Shown one piece after another: positions 56,057-64,000 of a DNA stretch of 64,000 nucleotides. Made by a program: the position numbers and the translations under genes. Position 1 is the first letter of the stretch. Each line of letters begins with the position of its first letter. The notes under the pieces were generated by a model. That model was not told the origin of the DNA. It did no database searches and worked only from the letters and a program-made list of their open reading frames with translations. The DNA is from Xylophilus rhododendri (GTDB lineage: Bacteria > Pseudomonadota > Gammaproteobacteria > Burkholderiales > Burkholderiaceae_C). The stretch covers positions 4,774,001 to 4,838,000 of the forward strand of contig NZ_CP047650.1 in the NCBI RefSeq assembly GCF_009906855.1, in the 5' to 3' direction.

Positions 56057-57022
56057 ATGAACCTCACCTTCAAACAGCTCGAAGCCTTCTATTGCGCGCT
56101 CACCCTCGGCAGCTTCAGCGCGGCGGCGGCGCGGCTGCACACCACCCAGTCGGCGATCTCCAAGCGGGTGGCCGAGCTGGAGGAGGACCTCGGCGAGCGT
56201 TTGCTGCACCGCATGCCCCAGGGCCTGCTGCCGACCGCCGCGGGCCACCGCCTGCTGCCGCTGGCCCGCCAGACGCTGCAGCTGCGCGAACGCATCGCCA
56301 GCGAGATCCGCCCGGGCCGCCAGCTGCACGGCACCTTCAAGCTGGGCGTGACCGAGCTGACCGCGCTGACCTGGCTCACCCGCCTGATCCAGTCCCTGCA
56401 CGCCGACCATCCGGAGCTGGTGGTGGAGCCGGTGGTGGACGCGGGCCTGCATCTTTTCGAGGCGCTCAAGGCCAACCGCATCGACATCGCCCTGCTGCCC
56501 GGCAGCTTCTGGGGCGAGGGCTACAGCGTGCGGGAGATCGGCCGGGTGGACGATCCCTGGATGGCCAGCCCCTCGCTGGACATCCCGCGCCGTCCCCTCA
56601 AGCCAGCCGAATTCGCGCCCTTTACTGCACTGGAGCAATCGGCCGGCTCGGCCAAGGGCCGCTTCTACGCGGCCTGGCGGGCCCAGCACGGCTTTCGTTT
56701 CCACAAGGCGCTGGAGACCAACAGCCTGACGGTGCTGCGCGAACTCACCATCGCCGGCATGGGCATCACCCAGCTGCCGCTGGCTTATTTCCTCGACGAC
56801 ATCGCCGCCGGCCTGATCCGCGTGGTGGAGAGCGACCCCGCGCCGCCGCCGATGGCCTTCAGCGCGGTCTGGCACCAGGACCAGTTCAATCCGGCGCTGC
56901 AGGTGATCGCCGACCGGGCGGCGGCGGTGTGCGATTTCCATCGGCCGCCGGCGCATCGGGGGGCTCAGCCGCAGGAGGTGGGCGCTGCCCTGCGCGAATT
57001 GACGGACAGCGTGTCCGCCTGA
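56057..57022 (+). CDS. LysR-family transcriptional regulator
   Basis: A 321-aa LysR protein starting MNLTFKQLEAFYCALTLGSF; helix-turn-helix SAAAARLHTTQSAISKRVAE, effector domain from about residue 90. It is divergent from the aminotransferase gene; the 120-nt gap holds a TTCGCGAA palindrome (about 55969-55976) that may be its site. The C-terminal 25 residues extend beyond the usual fold and are low in hydrophobics. Confidence 0.92.
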   Translation: MNLTFKQLEAFYCALTLGSFSAAAARLHTTQSAISKRVAELEEDLGERLLHRMPQGLLPTAAGHRLLPLARQTLQLRERIASEIRPGRQLHGTFKLGVTELTALTWLTRLIQSLHADHPELVVEPVVDAGLHLFEALKANRIDIALLPGSFWGEGYSVREIGRVDDPWMASPSLDIPRRPLKPAEFAPFTALEQSAGSAKGRFYAAWRAQHGFRFHKALETNSLTVLRELTIAGMGITQLPLAYFLDDIAAGLIRVVESDPAPPPMAFSAVWHQDQFNPALQVIADRAAAVCDFHRPPAHRGAQPQEVGAALRELTDSVSA

Positions 57023-57036
57023 GCCTGCGTGCCGGC

Positions 57037-57345
57037 TCAGCTGCGCTGGGCGCGGTTGACCGGCAAGGCCAGGTCCTGGAGCTTGCGGCCCAGGACATCG
57101 TCGGCAGCCAACAGCTCGATGTCACTGTCGAGGCCCAGGACACGCAAAGCACGCATGAAGCTGCCCATCGCAATCGTGGGGTCGCCCTTTTCCAGGCGTC
57201 GCAGGGTTTCGCGCGAGACTCCCATACGCTCGGCGAACAGCGCCTGGCTCAGCTTTCGGCGTTCCCGCGCCATCCGCAGACGCAGGCCCAAGGCTGCGAG
57301 TTGCTTGGCCGCGCCAGGAAAAGTGGGAACAGTTGCTTTTGGCAT
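57037..57345 (-). CDS. XRE-family repressor (HipB-like), orphan
   Basis: A 102-aa DNA-binding protein. A helix-turn-helix occupies about residues 20-70 (LGLRLRMARERRKLSQALFA; MGVSRETLRRLEKGDPTIAM), followed by a short C-terminal extension (LAADDVLGRKLQDLAL) as in HipB-type antitoxins. No HipA-like kinase gene is next to it: the neighbour on the 3' side is a convergent LysR gene. A TATAAA element (57383-57388, minus strand) and an 18-nt palindrome precede it. The ATG at 57363 inside the palindrome is an alternative start giving 108 aa; no ribosome-binding site is visible for either, so a very short leader is possible. Confidence 0.75.
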   Translation of the reverse strand: MPKATVPTFPGAAKQLAALGLRLRMARERRKLSQALFAERMGVSRETLRRLEKGDPTIAMGSFMRALRVLGLDSDIELLAADDVLGRKLQDLALPVNRAQRS

Positions 57346-57355
57346 GGCGTACATA

Positions 57356-57373
57356 TTGGCCATATATGACCAA
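57356..57373. promoter_or_regulatory. near-perfect palindrome, candidate operator of the XRE repressor
   Basis: TTGGCCATATATGACCAA is an 18-nt palindrome with a single mismatched pair, sitting just downstream of a TATAAA -10-like element for the XRE gene and about 100 nt before the telA-like gene. This is where an autorepressor would act, and it may also affect the divergent tellurite-type operon. Confidence 0.6.
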
Positions 57374-57473
57374 ACTGCCAAATTTATAAGGCTGTGTGCG
57401 TGTCGGCGGACATCGCCAACGCCGGCGACGATACGGCTACGATTGGCCTGCCTCCCACTGACCCTCCGCCACC

Positions 57474-58703
57474 ATGACCCCTCGTATCGTTGGGACACCC
57501 GCGCCCGGTGCCGTGCCCGCCACCTTGTCCGACCCGCAGCCGCTGCCCGGTCTGGCGCCGCAGCAGGTGGCGATTCCCGCCAACCTGGGCTTCACACCGC
57601 CGCCCGAGGCGCTGGATGCGGTCGCGCGGCAGGTGGACGGCATCGATCCCGCCGCCACGCCCCTGCTGGCGCTGGCCTCGCTCGGCAGCGATGCCGACGT
57701 GGCCCTGCACCGCAGCCTGGGCGCCTTTCTCGACCGCATCGACAAGGCGCAGAACCCGCAGCTCTTCAAGCTGGTCGCCGAACTCAACCGCGAAGTCGCT
57801 GCGCAGGACCTGCCGGGGCTGGCCGACCGCATCCTCGACGGCAAGCCCGGCTTCCTGGAAAAGCTCGGCGGCCTGTTCAGCCGCCGCGGCGCGGCCGCCA
57901 GCGCCAACGCGCTGTTCGAGCAGCTGCGCGCCCTGGTGGCCGGCCGCACCGCCACCCTGAAGACGCTGATGGACCGCATGGAGCGCGACATCGAGGCCGA
58001 GAAGAAGAACGCGATCGCCGAGGCCCAGAACCTGGAGTCGCTCAAGAACCAGTACCGGGCGCACTTCAGCGAATTCGCCATGGCCACCATCCTGGTCAAC
58101 ACCCTGGCGCACAAGGCCCAGGCGCAGTTCGATGCCGCCCAGGCGGCGGTGGCCTCCAGCGCGCCCGATGCGCTCGACAGCGGCAGCCTGCAGGACCTGC
58201 AGGACAAGGTGCTCGCCCTGCAGAACCGCGCCCTGGCCCTCGAAGGCGTGTTCACCAAGCTGCCGGCCGAGCAACTCGTCATCCGCCAGGTGCAGACCGC
58301 CGCCGTGCAGACGGTGCTGGAGGTGAGCACCACCACCGCCCAGCGCTTCGCCAGCATCAAGATGACCCTGCTGAGCCTGCACGGCGCGCTGGCCACCCAG
58401 TCGCTGCAGCGCATCGCGGAGCAGGGCGCCCAGCTCGACAGCAACCTGGCGGCGGCGCGCGCCAAGGTGGTCGGCAACGTGGTCGCCACCGCCGCCAACG
58501 CGCCCGGCGACAACCGCCTGCGCCAGGCCGGGCAGTTGCGCGACATCGTCACCCAGACGGCCGCCCTGCAGCAGGTGGTGGAAGACGCCCGCCGCAGCAA
58601 TGCCCAGAAGTTCGAAGAGGCGCGTGGCCTACTCTCGCAAGCCCGCACCGACCTGGCCCAGCTCGGCGCCACCATCCGCCCCGACCGGCCCTTCCAGCCC
58701 TGA
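57474..58703 (+). CDS. toxic anion resistance protein, TelA family
   Basis: A 409-aa cytosolic, largely alpha-helical protein of the TelA/KlaA family linked to resistance to tellurite and other stresses, with unknown biochemical action. After a Pro-rich N terminus (residues 1-45) it is continuous helix: GKPGFLEKLGGLFSRRGAAA, MDRMERDIEAEKKNAIAEAQ and STTTAQRFASIKMTLLSLHG are recognisable family segments. It heads a four-gene run (13-nt gap to terD). The XRE repressor gene is divergent. Confidence 0.88.
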   Translation: MTPRIVGTPAPGAVPATLSDPQPLPGLAPQQVAIPANLGFTPPPEALDAVARQVDGIDPAATPLLALASLGSDADVALHRSLGAFLDRIDKAQNPQLFKLVAELNREVAAQDLPGLADRILDGKPGFLEKLGGLFSRRGAAASANALFEQLRALVAGRTATLKTLMDRMERDIEAEKKNAIAEAQNLESLKNQYRAHFSEFAMATILVNTLAHKAQAQFDAAQAAVASSAPDALDSGSLQDLQDKVLALQNRALALEGVFTKLPAEQLVIRQVQTAAVQTVLEVSTTTAQRFASIKMTLLSLHGALATQSLQRIAEQGAQLDSNLAAARAKVVGNVVATAANAPGDNRLRQAGQLRDIVTQTAALQQVVEDARRSNAQKFEEARGLLSQARTDLAQLGATIRPDRPFQP

Positions 58704-58716
58704 GAGTTCCTTCGCC

Positions 58717-59343
58717 ATGACCAAACTCACCCTCAACCTCGCCAAGCCCGGCGACGCCAAGCCGGCCGCGCTGTCCCTGAACCTCACCAAGGCCGAGCGC
58801 TTCACCGTCAAGCTGCTGTGGGACGGCGATGCCGACGTCGACCTGCATGCCCTGCTGTGCCTGGGCACGGCGTCCACGCCGCCGGCGCTGACGCAGGCCG
58901 ACCAGATCCTGTCCTGCTACAACCTCGCGCCCAACGGCGTGCTGCCCAAGCAGGCCGACGGCCGTTTCGCCCTGCCCGGCGGCGCCCTGGTGCACAGCGC
59001 CGACGCACGCGACGGCCGCGCCGACGGCGTGGACGAATACATCGAGATCGATCCGGCGAAGATCCCGCTCGCCCCCGGCCAGACGGCCGAGGTGCCGCTG
59101 ATCGCCATGCTGCATCCGGGCGACGGCAGCAAGCGTTTCCGCCAGGTGCAGAACGCGCGGGTGGAGATCGTCAACTCCAGCGGCCAGCAGCTGCTGCTGG
59201 CCGACCTGTCCGCCCAGTTCGCCAATGCGGTGGGTGTGCAGATGGGCACCATCATGTTGCAGAGCGGGCTGCCCGCCACCTTCTCGCCGGTGGGCGTGGG
59301 TTTCGAGCAGGACTTCAACCAGGTGCTCGCCTCCTTCCAGTGA
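58717..59343 (+). CDS. TerD-family calcium-binding stress protein
   Basis: A 208-aa TerD-domain protein. TerD proteins bind calcium through loops like LLWDGDADVDLHALLCLG and are part of Ter membrane/cytosol stress complexes. The start MTKLTLNLAKPGDAKPAALS, the YNLAPNGVLPKQAD-type region and DGVDEYIEIDPAKIPLAPGQ fit. Its N-terminal strand LTLNLAK recurs at the start of the VWA protein two genes downstream. The stop overlaps the GTG start of the next gene (GTGA). Confidence 0.88.
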   Translation: MTKLTLNLAKPGDAKPAALSLNLTKAERFTVKLLWDGDADVDLHALLCLGTASTPPALTQADQILSCYNLAPNGVLPKQADGRFALPGGALVHSADARDGRADGVDEYIEIDPAKIPLAPGQTAEVPLIAMLHPGDGSKRFRQVQNARVEIVNSSGQQLLLADLSAQFANAVGVQMGTIMLQSGLPATFSPVGVGFEQDFNQVLASFQ

Positions 59344-60281
59344 ACGCGCCCCTGCAGCCGCCCAAGCCGCGTGTGGTGCAGGGCGCCGCGCCGGCGGCCG
59401 AGCCTGTCGCGGCCGTGCCGCGCCAGCCGCGCACGGTGGCGGGCATGCCGGCTGCCGCCGCTCCCGTCGCAGCCGTGGCCGCGCAGGCGCCGCCGATGCC
59501 GCGCCGGGTGCCGGGCGTGGCCCGCCGCACCCTGGCGGTGACGGCGGCCGAACTGGGCCGGCTGTTTCCCGAACAGCCCGAGGCGGTGCTGCAGCCGGCC
59601 GCCGCGGTCCTGGCCGCCGTCTCGCCGGACGGCTTCGGCTGGCGCCAGGTGCAGGCCCTGGGCGCCGCCGCGCAGGAGCGTTTCGGCCGCGCCTCCGACC
59701 GGCTGCTCGCCGTGTCGCGCGACGAAGCCCAGCGGGCCGCCCTGCAGCATGTGGGCCGCCTGGTCGAACTGCTGGGCGAGATGCTGCCGGCCTATGGCGC
59801 CAGTGCCGGCCTGTGGTCGCGCCGCCCGCGGCAGCAGGACCTGCAGCGCGGCATGCGTGAGGTGGACCAGCTGCGCAAGACCCTGCGCGACCTGCTGCCC
59901 CGGCTCGACGGCCTGTGCGCCGACCTCGACCGCGCCCAGGCCGAACTGGATCAGGCCCGCCTGGAACTGGCCGGCGCCGCCCTGGCCTGCGAATACCTCA
60001 GCCGTCCCGAGCTGAACCTGCCGCGCGACGGCGCCGACCGCCTGCCCGAGCGCGGCCTGGAACTCTCGCGCGCCGCCGTCGCCGCCCTGCAGTCGCTGCA
60101 GCTGCTTGCCGCCCAGCACCAGTCCCTGGACAGCCTGCGCCGCCAGATCCGCGAGACGGTGCTGACGGCGCTGCCCGCCTGGCTGGCCACCTGGTCGGCC
60201 GCGCCGGCCGAGCCCAACGAGACAGAACGCTTCAACCTGCACCAGGCGCTGGTGCGCCTGATCGACACCTTCAAGAGCTGA
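59340..60281 (+). CDS. uncharacterised coiled-coil protein of the TelA-TerD operon
   Basis: A 313-aa protein with no family I can name. The first ~60 residues are Pro/Ala-rich and probably disordered (KPRVVQGAAPAAEPVAAVPR). The rest is predicted alpha-helical, with a coiled-coil stretch (MREVDQLRKTLRDLLPRLDG; LDRAQAELDQARLELAGAAL, about residues 180-220). The GTG start overlaps the terD stop and the stop is 3 nt before the VWA gene, so it is an integral operon member. It has a TelA-like helical character without clear TelA motifs. A structural partner of TelA is my best guess. Confidence 0.78.
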   Translation: MNAPLQPPKPRVVQGAAPAAEPVAAVPRQPRTVAGMPAAAAPVAAVAAQAPPMPRRVPGVARRTLAVTAAELGRLFPEQPEAVLQPAAAVLAAVSPDGFGWRQVQALGAAAQERFGRASDRLLAVSRDEAQRAALQHVGRLVELLGEMLPAYGASAGLWSRRPRQQDLQRGMREVDQLRKTLRDLLPRLDGLCADLDRAQAELDQARLELAGAALACEYLSRPELNLPRDGADRLPERGLELSRAAVAALQSLQLLAAQHQSLDSLRRQIRETVLTALPAWLATWSAAPAEPNETERFNLHQALVRLIDTFKS

Positions 60282-60284
60282 GCC

Positions 60285-61019
60285 ATGGCCATCACCCTCA
60301 ACCTCACCAAGTCCGTCCCCAGCCTGAAGCTGGTGCTGGAAAAACGCGGCATCACCCGCATGCCGCAGCTGGAGATGAACATCGTCGCCGACGTCTCCGG
60401 CAGCTTCGAGGACGAGCACCGCGAAGGTGTCACCAACGATTTGTTCACCCGCCTGGCGCCCTGGGGCCTGAGCTTCGACCCCGACCGCCAGCTCGACGTG
60501 TTCACCTTCTCCAGCGGCCCCGGCTCGGCCCACCACGTGGGCTCGCTCACGGCCGACAACTACCAGGACTTCGTCGCCCGCCAGATCATCGCCAAGGTGC
60601 CCGGCTGGAACGGCGGCACCGACTACAGCTATGTGCTGGAGAAGATGCTGCAGCACTACGGCTGGCTGCCCAAGGCGGCCGGCTTCCTCGACGGCCTGCT
60701 CGGCCGCAAGCCCAGATCCGCCGCCCGCAAACGCACGCTCTGCGCCTTCATCACCGACGGCGACAACAACGACCATGCCCGCACCCGCCAGGTGCTGGCC
60801 GCCTCGCAGGCGCGGGCCGACGATGCCTACATCCTCTTTCTGGGTGTCTCCAACCAGGGCGCCGGGCATTTCCCCTTCCTGGAGAAGGTGGCCGACGAGT
60901 TCGGCAACACCGGCTTCAAACGCATCGCCGATGTGCGCTCCTTCGTGCAGAAGAGCGACGACGAGATCAACGAATTCCTGATCGATCCGGAACTGGCCGC
61001 CTGGCTCTCGAAGGCCTGA
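60285..61019 (+). CDS. VWA-domain protein of the TelA-TerD operon (TerF-like)
   Basis: A 244-aa von Willebrand A protein. The metal-ion-dependent adhesion site is complete: D36-x-S38-x-S40 in IVADVSGSFED, Thr in WNGGTDYSYVL and Asp in AFITDGDNNDHA. Ter systems contain TerD-VWA proteins (TerF) that act as cation-dependent adaptors. Here the VWA stands alone but its first residues (MAITLNLTKSVPSLKLVLEK) copy the TerD N-terminal strand, as if a TerD domain were reduced to one strand. Last gene of the operon. Confidence 0.85.
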   Translation: MAITLNLTKSVPSLKLVLEKRGITRMPQLEMNIVADVSGSFEDEHREGVTNDLFTRLAPWGLSFDPDRQLDVFTFSSGPGSAHHVGSLTADNYQDFVARQIIAKVPGWNGGTDYSYVLEKMLQHYGWLPKAAGFLDGLLGRKPRSAARKRTLCAFITDGDNNDHARTRQVLAASQARADDAYILFLGVSNQGAGHFPFLEKVADEFGNTGFKRIADVRSFVQKSDDEINEFLIDPELAAWLSKA

Positions 61020-61113
61020 AGGCAGCGCGGCGGGCCGCTCCAATAAATTCTTAATGCGGGGCCGCGACCATCGCGTCCTTCGTGGCGCCCGCCACAACGC
61101 TTCAGGATTTTCG

Positions 61114-61899
61114 ATGCCGCATCACCGCTCCGCCTCCGCCCGCCTTTGCCTTCGCCGACCCGCGCTGCTCCTGGGCGCCGCCGCCCTGCTGGCGGCTTCG
61201 GCCCAGGCCCAGGAAGTGCCGTCCGCCGCGCCCAGCTGGGGCGTGGGCGGCGGCGTGTTCTACGTACGCAAGCCCTACAAGGGCTACGACAGCGACACCA
61301 AGGTGCTGCCCTGGGTCTCCTACGAGAGCGAGCACTTCAGCATCCAGGTGCCGCAGATCGACTACAAGTTCTCGCCCGTCGGCCCGGTCAGCTTCCGCCT
61401 GCGCGCCCGCTACGCCCTGAACGACGGCTACGACGCCAGCGACTCGCCCAACCTGGCCGGCATGGCCGACCGCGATGCCAGCGTCTGGCTGGGCGCGGCG
61501 GCGGTGTGGAAGAACGACTTCGCCAATGTCTCGGCCGAACTGCTGGGCGCCACCGGCCAGAGCAAGGGCTCCAAATTCACCATCGGGCTGGACCGCAATT
61601 TCGGCTTCGGCTCCTTCGTGCTCACCCCGCGCATCGCCGCCGTGTACGCCGACAGGAAATACGTCGACTACTACTACGGCGTGCGCGCCGCCGAGGCCAC
61701 CGCCAGCCGCGCCGCTTACGACGGCCGCTCCACCACCAACCTGGAACTCGGCCTGCGCCTGGGCTACGGCATCGACGCGCGCCAGAGCCTCTTCCTGGAC
61801 GTGAGCGGCACCCGCCTGGGCTCCGCCATCAAGGACAGCCCGCTGGTCGACCGCTCCAGCGTCGGCGGCGTGCGCGTCGGCTACCTCTACCGCTTCTGA
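61114..61899 (+). CDS. MipA/OmpV-family outer membrane protein
   Basis: A 261-aa outer-membrane beta-barrel with a signal peptide (residues 1-33, LLAASAQAQ). Family features: WGVGGGVFYVRKPYKGYDSD near the mature start, alternating barrel strands, and a terminal GGVRVGYLYRF with C-terminal Phe. MipA/OmpV proteins are linked to murein synthesis complexes, antibiotic sensitivity and two-component control. The ATG at 61114 has AGGA upstream. It lies 13 nt before the response-regulator gene and is probably co-transcribed. One CTTAAT half-site (61050-61055) is upstream. Confidence 0.9.
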   Translation: MPHHRSASARLCLRRPALLLGAAALLAASAQAQEVPSAAPSWGVGGGVFYVRKPYKGYDSDTKVLPWVSYESEHFSIQVPQIDYKFSPVGPVSFRLRARYALNDGYDASDSPNLAGMADRDASVWLGAAAVWKNDFANVSAELLGATGQSKGSKFTIGLDRNFGFGSFVLTPRIAAVYADRKYVDYYYGVRAAEATASRAAYDGRSTTNLELGLRLGYGIDARQSLFLDVSGTRLGSAIKDSPLVDRSSVGGVRVGYLYRF

Positions 61900-61912
61900 A
61901 GCCGCCCTGGCG

Positions 61913-62578
61913 ATGCGCATCCTGCTGGTGGAAGACGACGAGATGCTGGCCGAGGGCGTCTGCGCCGGCGTGCGCCAGAACGCCTGGACGATAGACCACG
62001 CAGCCGATGCCGCCGCCGCCCGCATCGCCCTGGTGGACCACGACTACGACGTGGTGCTGCTCGACATCGGCCTGCCCGACGCCACCGGCTTCACCGTGCT
62101 GGAAGCCATGCGCAAGCGCGGCGACGCCACGCCGGTGCTGATGCTCACCGCACGCAGCCAGTTGAGCGAACGCATCAAGGGCCTGGACGCGGGCGCGGAC
62201 GACTACCTGGTCAAGCCCTTCCAGTTCGATGAACTCGGCGCCCGCATCCGCGCCGTGCTGCGCCGCTCGCAGGGCACGGTGGTGCCGGTGCAGCGCTTCG
62301 GCGCGGTGCAGATCGACCGGGGCCGCAAGCTGGTCACCCGCGAGGGCGCGGCGGTCAACCTCAGTGCCCACGAGTTCGCCACCCTGCTGGCCCTGGCCGG
62401 GCGGCCGGGCCATGTGCTGTCGCGCCGGCAGCTGGCCGATGCGGTCTACGGCGAGGACGACGGCTCGGACAGCAACACCATCGCCGTCTTCATCCACCAG
62501 CTGCGCCGCAAGCTCGGCGAGGACTTCATCACCACCGTGCACGGCCGCGGCTACCTGCTGGCGGAGCCGGCCGCGTGA
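61913..62578 (+). CDS. two-component response regulator, OmpR family
   Basis: A 221-aa regulator. The receiver domain (1-115) has the acidic pocket EDDE near residue 8, phospho-acceptor Asp51 in VVLLDIGLPDATG and Lys in DDYLVKPFQ. The C-terminal winged helix (about 125-220) has RQLADAVYGEDDGSDSNTIA and the ending TVHGRGYLLAEPAA. It resembles the QseB/PmrA/TctD group. It shares four bases with the kinase gene. Confidence 0.95.
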   Translation: MRILLVEDDEMLAEGVCAGVRQNAWTIDHAADAAAARIALVDHDYDVVLLDIGLPDATGFTVLEAMRKRGDATPVLMLTARSQLSERIKGLDAGADDYLVKPFQFDELGARIRAVLRRSQGTVVPVQRFGAVQIDRGRKLVTREGAAVNLSAHEFATLLALAGRPGHVLSRRQLADAVYGEDDGSDSNTIAVFIHQLRRKLGEDFITTVHGRGYLLAEPAA

Positions 62579-63960
62579 ACTCGCTGCGCCAACGCATGCT
62601 CTGCACGCTGGGCGCCGGCATCGTGCTGTGCTGGGCGGTGTGCTGCCTGATCGTGGTGCTGGTGCTGTCGCAGAACCAGACCGGCATCTGGGACGACCGG
62701 CTCAAGAGCGTGGCGGTGAAGATCATGCAGGCAATCCCGGCCGGCAAGAAGCTGGCCATCAACCACGGCCCGGCCCTGCAGCTGCCGCTCGACGACCTGG
62801 ACGGCATCGATCCTATGCACTTCCAGGTCTGGACACGCGAGGGCGATCGTTTCGAACTGCAGGTCCGCACGCCGGAGGCGCCCGCCACCGCGATGGCGCC
62901 GGCCTTCCCGACCGAGGGATTCTCCAGCGCCATGATCGAGGGGCGCCAATGGCGCGCCTATTCCATCGCCGACCGCCGCGGGCAGATCTATGTGCAGGTG
63001 GGCAGTCCGCAGAGCAGCATCGATGCGCGCTTCCAGCGGCGTGCCATCGGCTTCGTCGCCATCGTCACCTTCTTCCTGCTGCTGGCGGGCGGGCTGATGT
63101 TCCGGGTCGTCAAGCGCGCCCTGCGGCCGGTGAACGCGGTGGGCGCCGAGCTGCGCGCCCGCTCCGAATTCGACCTGCGCCCGCTGGCACCCGCCCGCCT
63201 GCCGCAGGAGCTGGCGCCGCTGGTGGACGCCTTCAACCACGCCCTGGCCCGGGTGGACCGCGCGGTGCAGGCCGAGCGCCGCCTGGTGGACGATGCCGCC
63301 CACGAACTGCGCACCCCCCTGGCCGCATTGCAGGCCCAGGCCCAGGTGGCCCTGCGCGCCGCCACCCTGCAGGACAAGGACGCCGCCCTGCACAAGCTGC
63401 TGGTCATCGTGGAGCGCAGCAGCCGGCTGTCGGAGCAGATGCTGGACCTGGCCCGGCTCGATGCCGGCGGCGCCGGTTTCGTGCCGGTGCCGCAGAGCCT
63501 GGGCGCCCTGGTCGGCCATGTGGTGCACGAATTCGAGGTGACGGCGCAGCAGTCCGGCCGCACCCTGCGCGCCGAGGTGTCGGACTGCGAGATCGCCTGC
63601 GACGTGGACGGCATCGGCATCCTGCTGCGCAACCTGATCGACAACGCCCTGCGCCATGCCGGCCCGGGCGGCGAGGTGGTGGTGGCCTGTGCGCGGGTCG
63701 TGGACGCTGCGGCCGGCAGCGTGCGCCTGTCGGTGCTGGACGACGGCCCCGGCGTGCCGCCCGAGGAGCGCCAGGAGATCTTCCGGCGCTTCCACCGGGT
63801 GGGCGGGCGCAGCGGCAAGGGGGCGGGCATCGGCCTGTCGCTGGTCGCGCAGATCGCCGCGCTGCACCAGGCCAGCATCGCCACCGGGCCCGGCCTGCAT
63901 GGGCGTGGTTTCGGGGTGTCCGTCACCTTCGCGGCACATCCGCCGCTGGCCGACGACTGA
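62575..63960 (+). CDS. two-component sensor histidine kinase
   Basis: A 461-aa membrane kinase with GTG start overlapping the regulator stop. Two membrane helices (about residues 12-32 and 160-180) flank a periplasmic sensor of roughly 125 residues. The HAMP/linker is followed by the H box with His243 (DDAAHELRTPLAAL), the N box NLIDNALRHAG and the G boxes LDDGPGVPPEERQ and GKGAGIGLSLVAQ. QseC/PmrB-like. MipA may be both target and neighbour of this system. Confidence 0.95.
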   Translation: MNSLRQRMLCTLGAGIVLCWAVCCLIVVLVLSQNQTGIWDDRLKSVAVKIMQAIPAGKKLAINHGPALQLPLDDLDGIDPMHFQVWTREGDRFELQVRTPEAPATAMAPAFPTEGFSSAMIEGRQWRAYSIADRRGQIYVQVGSPQSSIDARFQRRAIGFVAIVTFFLLLAGGLMFRVVKRALRPVNAVGAELRARSEFDLRPLAPARLPQELAPLVDAFNHALARVDRAVQAERRLVDDAAHELRTPLAALQAQAQVALRAATLQDKDAALHKLLVIVERSSRLSEQMLDLARLDAGGAGFVPVPQSLGALVGHVVHEFEVTAQQSGRTLRAEVSDCEIACDVDGIGILLRNLIDNALRHAGPGGEVVVACARVVDAAAGSVRLSVLDDGPGVPPEERQEIFRRFHRVGGRSGKGAGIGLSLVAQIAALHQASIATGPGLHGRGFGVSVTFAAHPPLADD

Positions 63961-63975
63961 AGGGCTGCCGGCCGC

Positions 63976-64000
63976 TCAGAACACCTTGCCCGGATTCAGC
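63976..64000 (-). CDS. C-terminal end of a FAD-linked oxidase
   Basis: Only the last eight codons are in the window; the translation ends LNPGKVF followed by a stop. This ending is typical of FAD-linked oxidases of the D-lactate dehydrogenase/glycolate oxidase (GlcD) group, whose last residues are often NPGKVF. It is convergent with the kinase gene. The rest lies beyond the right edge. Confidence 0.5.

Noticed and set aside
57037..57345. Type II toxin-antitoxin (HipBA) pair
   Set aside because: No HipA-like kinase or other toxin gene is adjacent on either strand; only the HipB-like repressor is present.
61050..61055. PmrA/QseB-type binding box upstream of mipA
   Set aside because: Only one CTTAAT half-site is present; the second half-site at the expected spacing is missing.

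Overview
The window is high-GC, densely packed chromosomal DNA from a Burkholderiales bacterium, most likely of the Comamonadaceae (Variovorax/Xylophilus/Ramlibacter-like). I infer this from gene content: six stand-alone Bug (TctC-type) periplasmic receptors without their membrane partners, a methylcitrate cluster of the AcnD/PrpF type, many divergently arranged LysR regulators, an FlhD-type regulator, and PhhA/HppD. I saw no tRNA, rRNA, CRISPR array, transposase or phage gene.

Layout. 1-4760: heavy-metal RND efflux operon (small membrane protein, adaptor, permease, DUF3240-like start), minus strand. 4899-12757: methylcitrate cycle genes prpF, acnD, a Bug receptor and prpC on the minus strand, with a divergent PrpR/RamB-like regulator. 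No prpB is present. 12767-17234: Bug receptor, DhaL, DhaK and a DapA-family aldolase under a divergent GntR regulator, probably an uncharacterised sugar-acid or keto-sugar pathway. 17241-22571: iron uptake (PepSY protein, FecA-like receptor, FecR, FecI, Fur-like box). 22621-26506: Bug receptor, BKACE beta-keto acid cleavage enzyme, 3-hydroxyacyl-CoA dehydrogenase and divergent LysR. 26532-28705: second TonB siderophore receptor with a Fur-like box. 28755-34514: aldehyde dehydrogenase, a glycine-rich membrane protein, phenylalanine hydroxylase, HPPD with a divergent Lrp regulator, and a cysteine hydrolase. 34524-36727: a 7TM-GGDEF protein and an orphan FlhD. 36914-49106: a long minus-strand acyl-CoA degradation block resembling the pim dicarboxylate genes (EtfAB, flavin oxidoreductase, Bug receptor, CoA transferase, enoyl-CoA hydratase, two acyl-CoA dehydrogenases, thiolase, FadJ-like enzyme) with a divergent LysR. 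50110-57022: two further Bug/enzyme/LysR modules, one with a TauD-like dioxygenase and one with an aminotransferase. 57037-61019: an XRE repressor divergent from a four-gene tellurite/Ter-type operon (TelA, TerD, coiled-coil protein, VWA protein). 61114-63960: MipA porin-like protein and a two-component system. Gene fragments lie at both ends.

Three things stand out. First, two noncoding islands (6127-6368 and 41918-42518) each hold a pair of inverted structured elements whose cores are conserved while the stems differ in sequence yet stay self-complementary. Second, at all four flanks of these islands the synonymous codon positions show the same polarised skew. Third, four genes (acnD, the DapA-like gene, the FecA-like receptor, the aldehyde dehydrogenase) are each broken by exactly one missing C in a C-run, which looks like homopolymer sequencing error more than real gene decay.

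The genes describe a metabolically versatile soil or plant-associated heterotroph. It takes up organic acids through Bug receptors and degrades propionate, dicarboxylic/fatty acyl-CoAs, phenylalanine/tyrosine and probably keto-sugars. Iron uptake is Fur- and ECF-sigma-controlled, and there are metal and tellurite-type stress systems.
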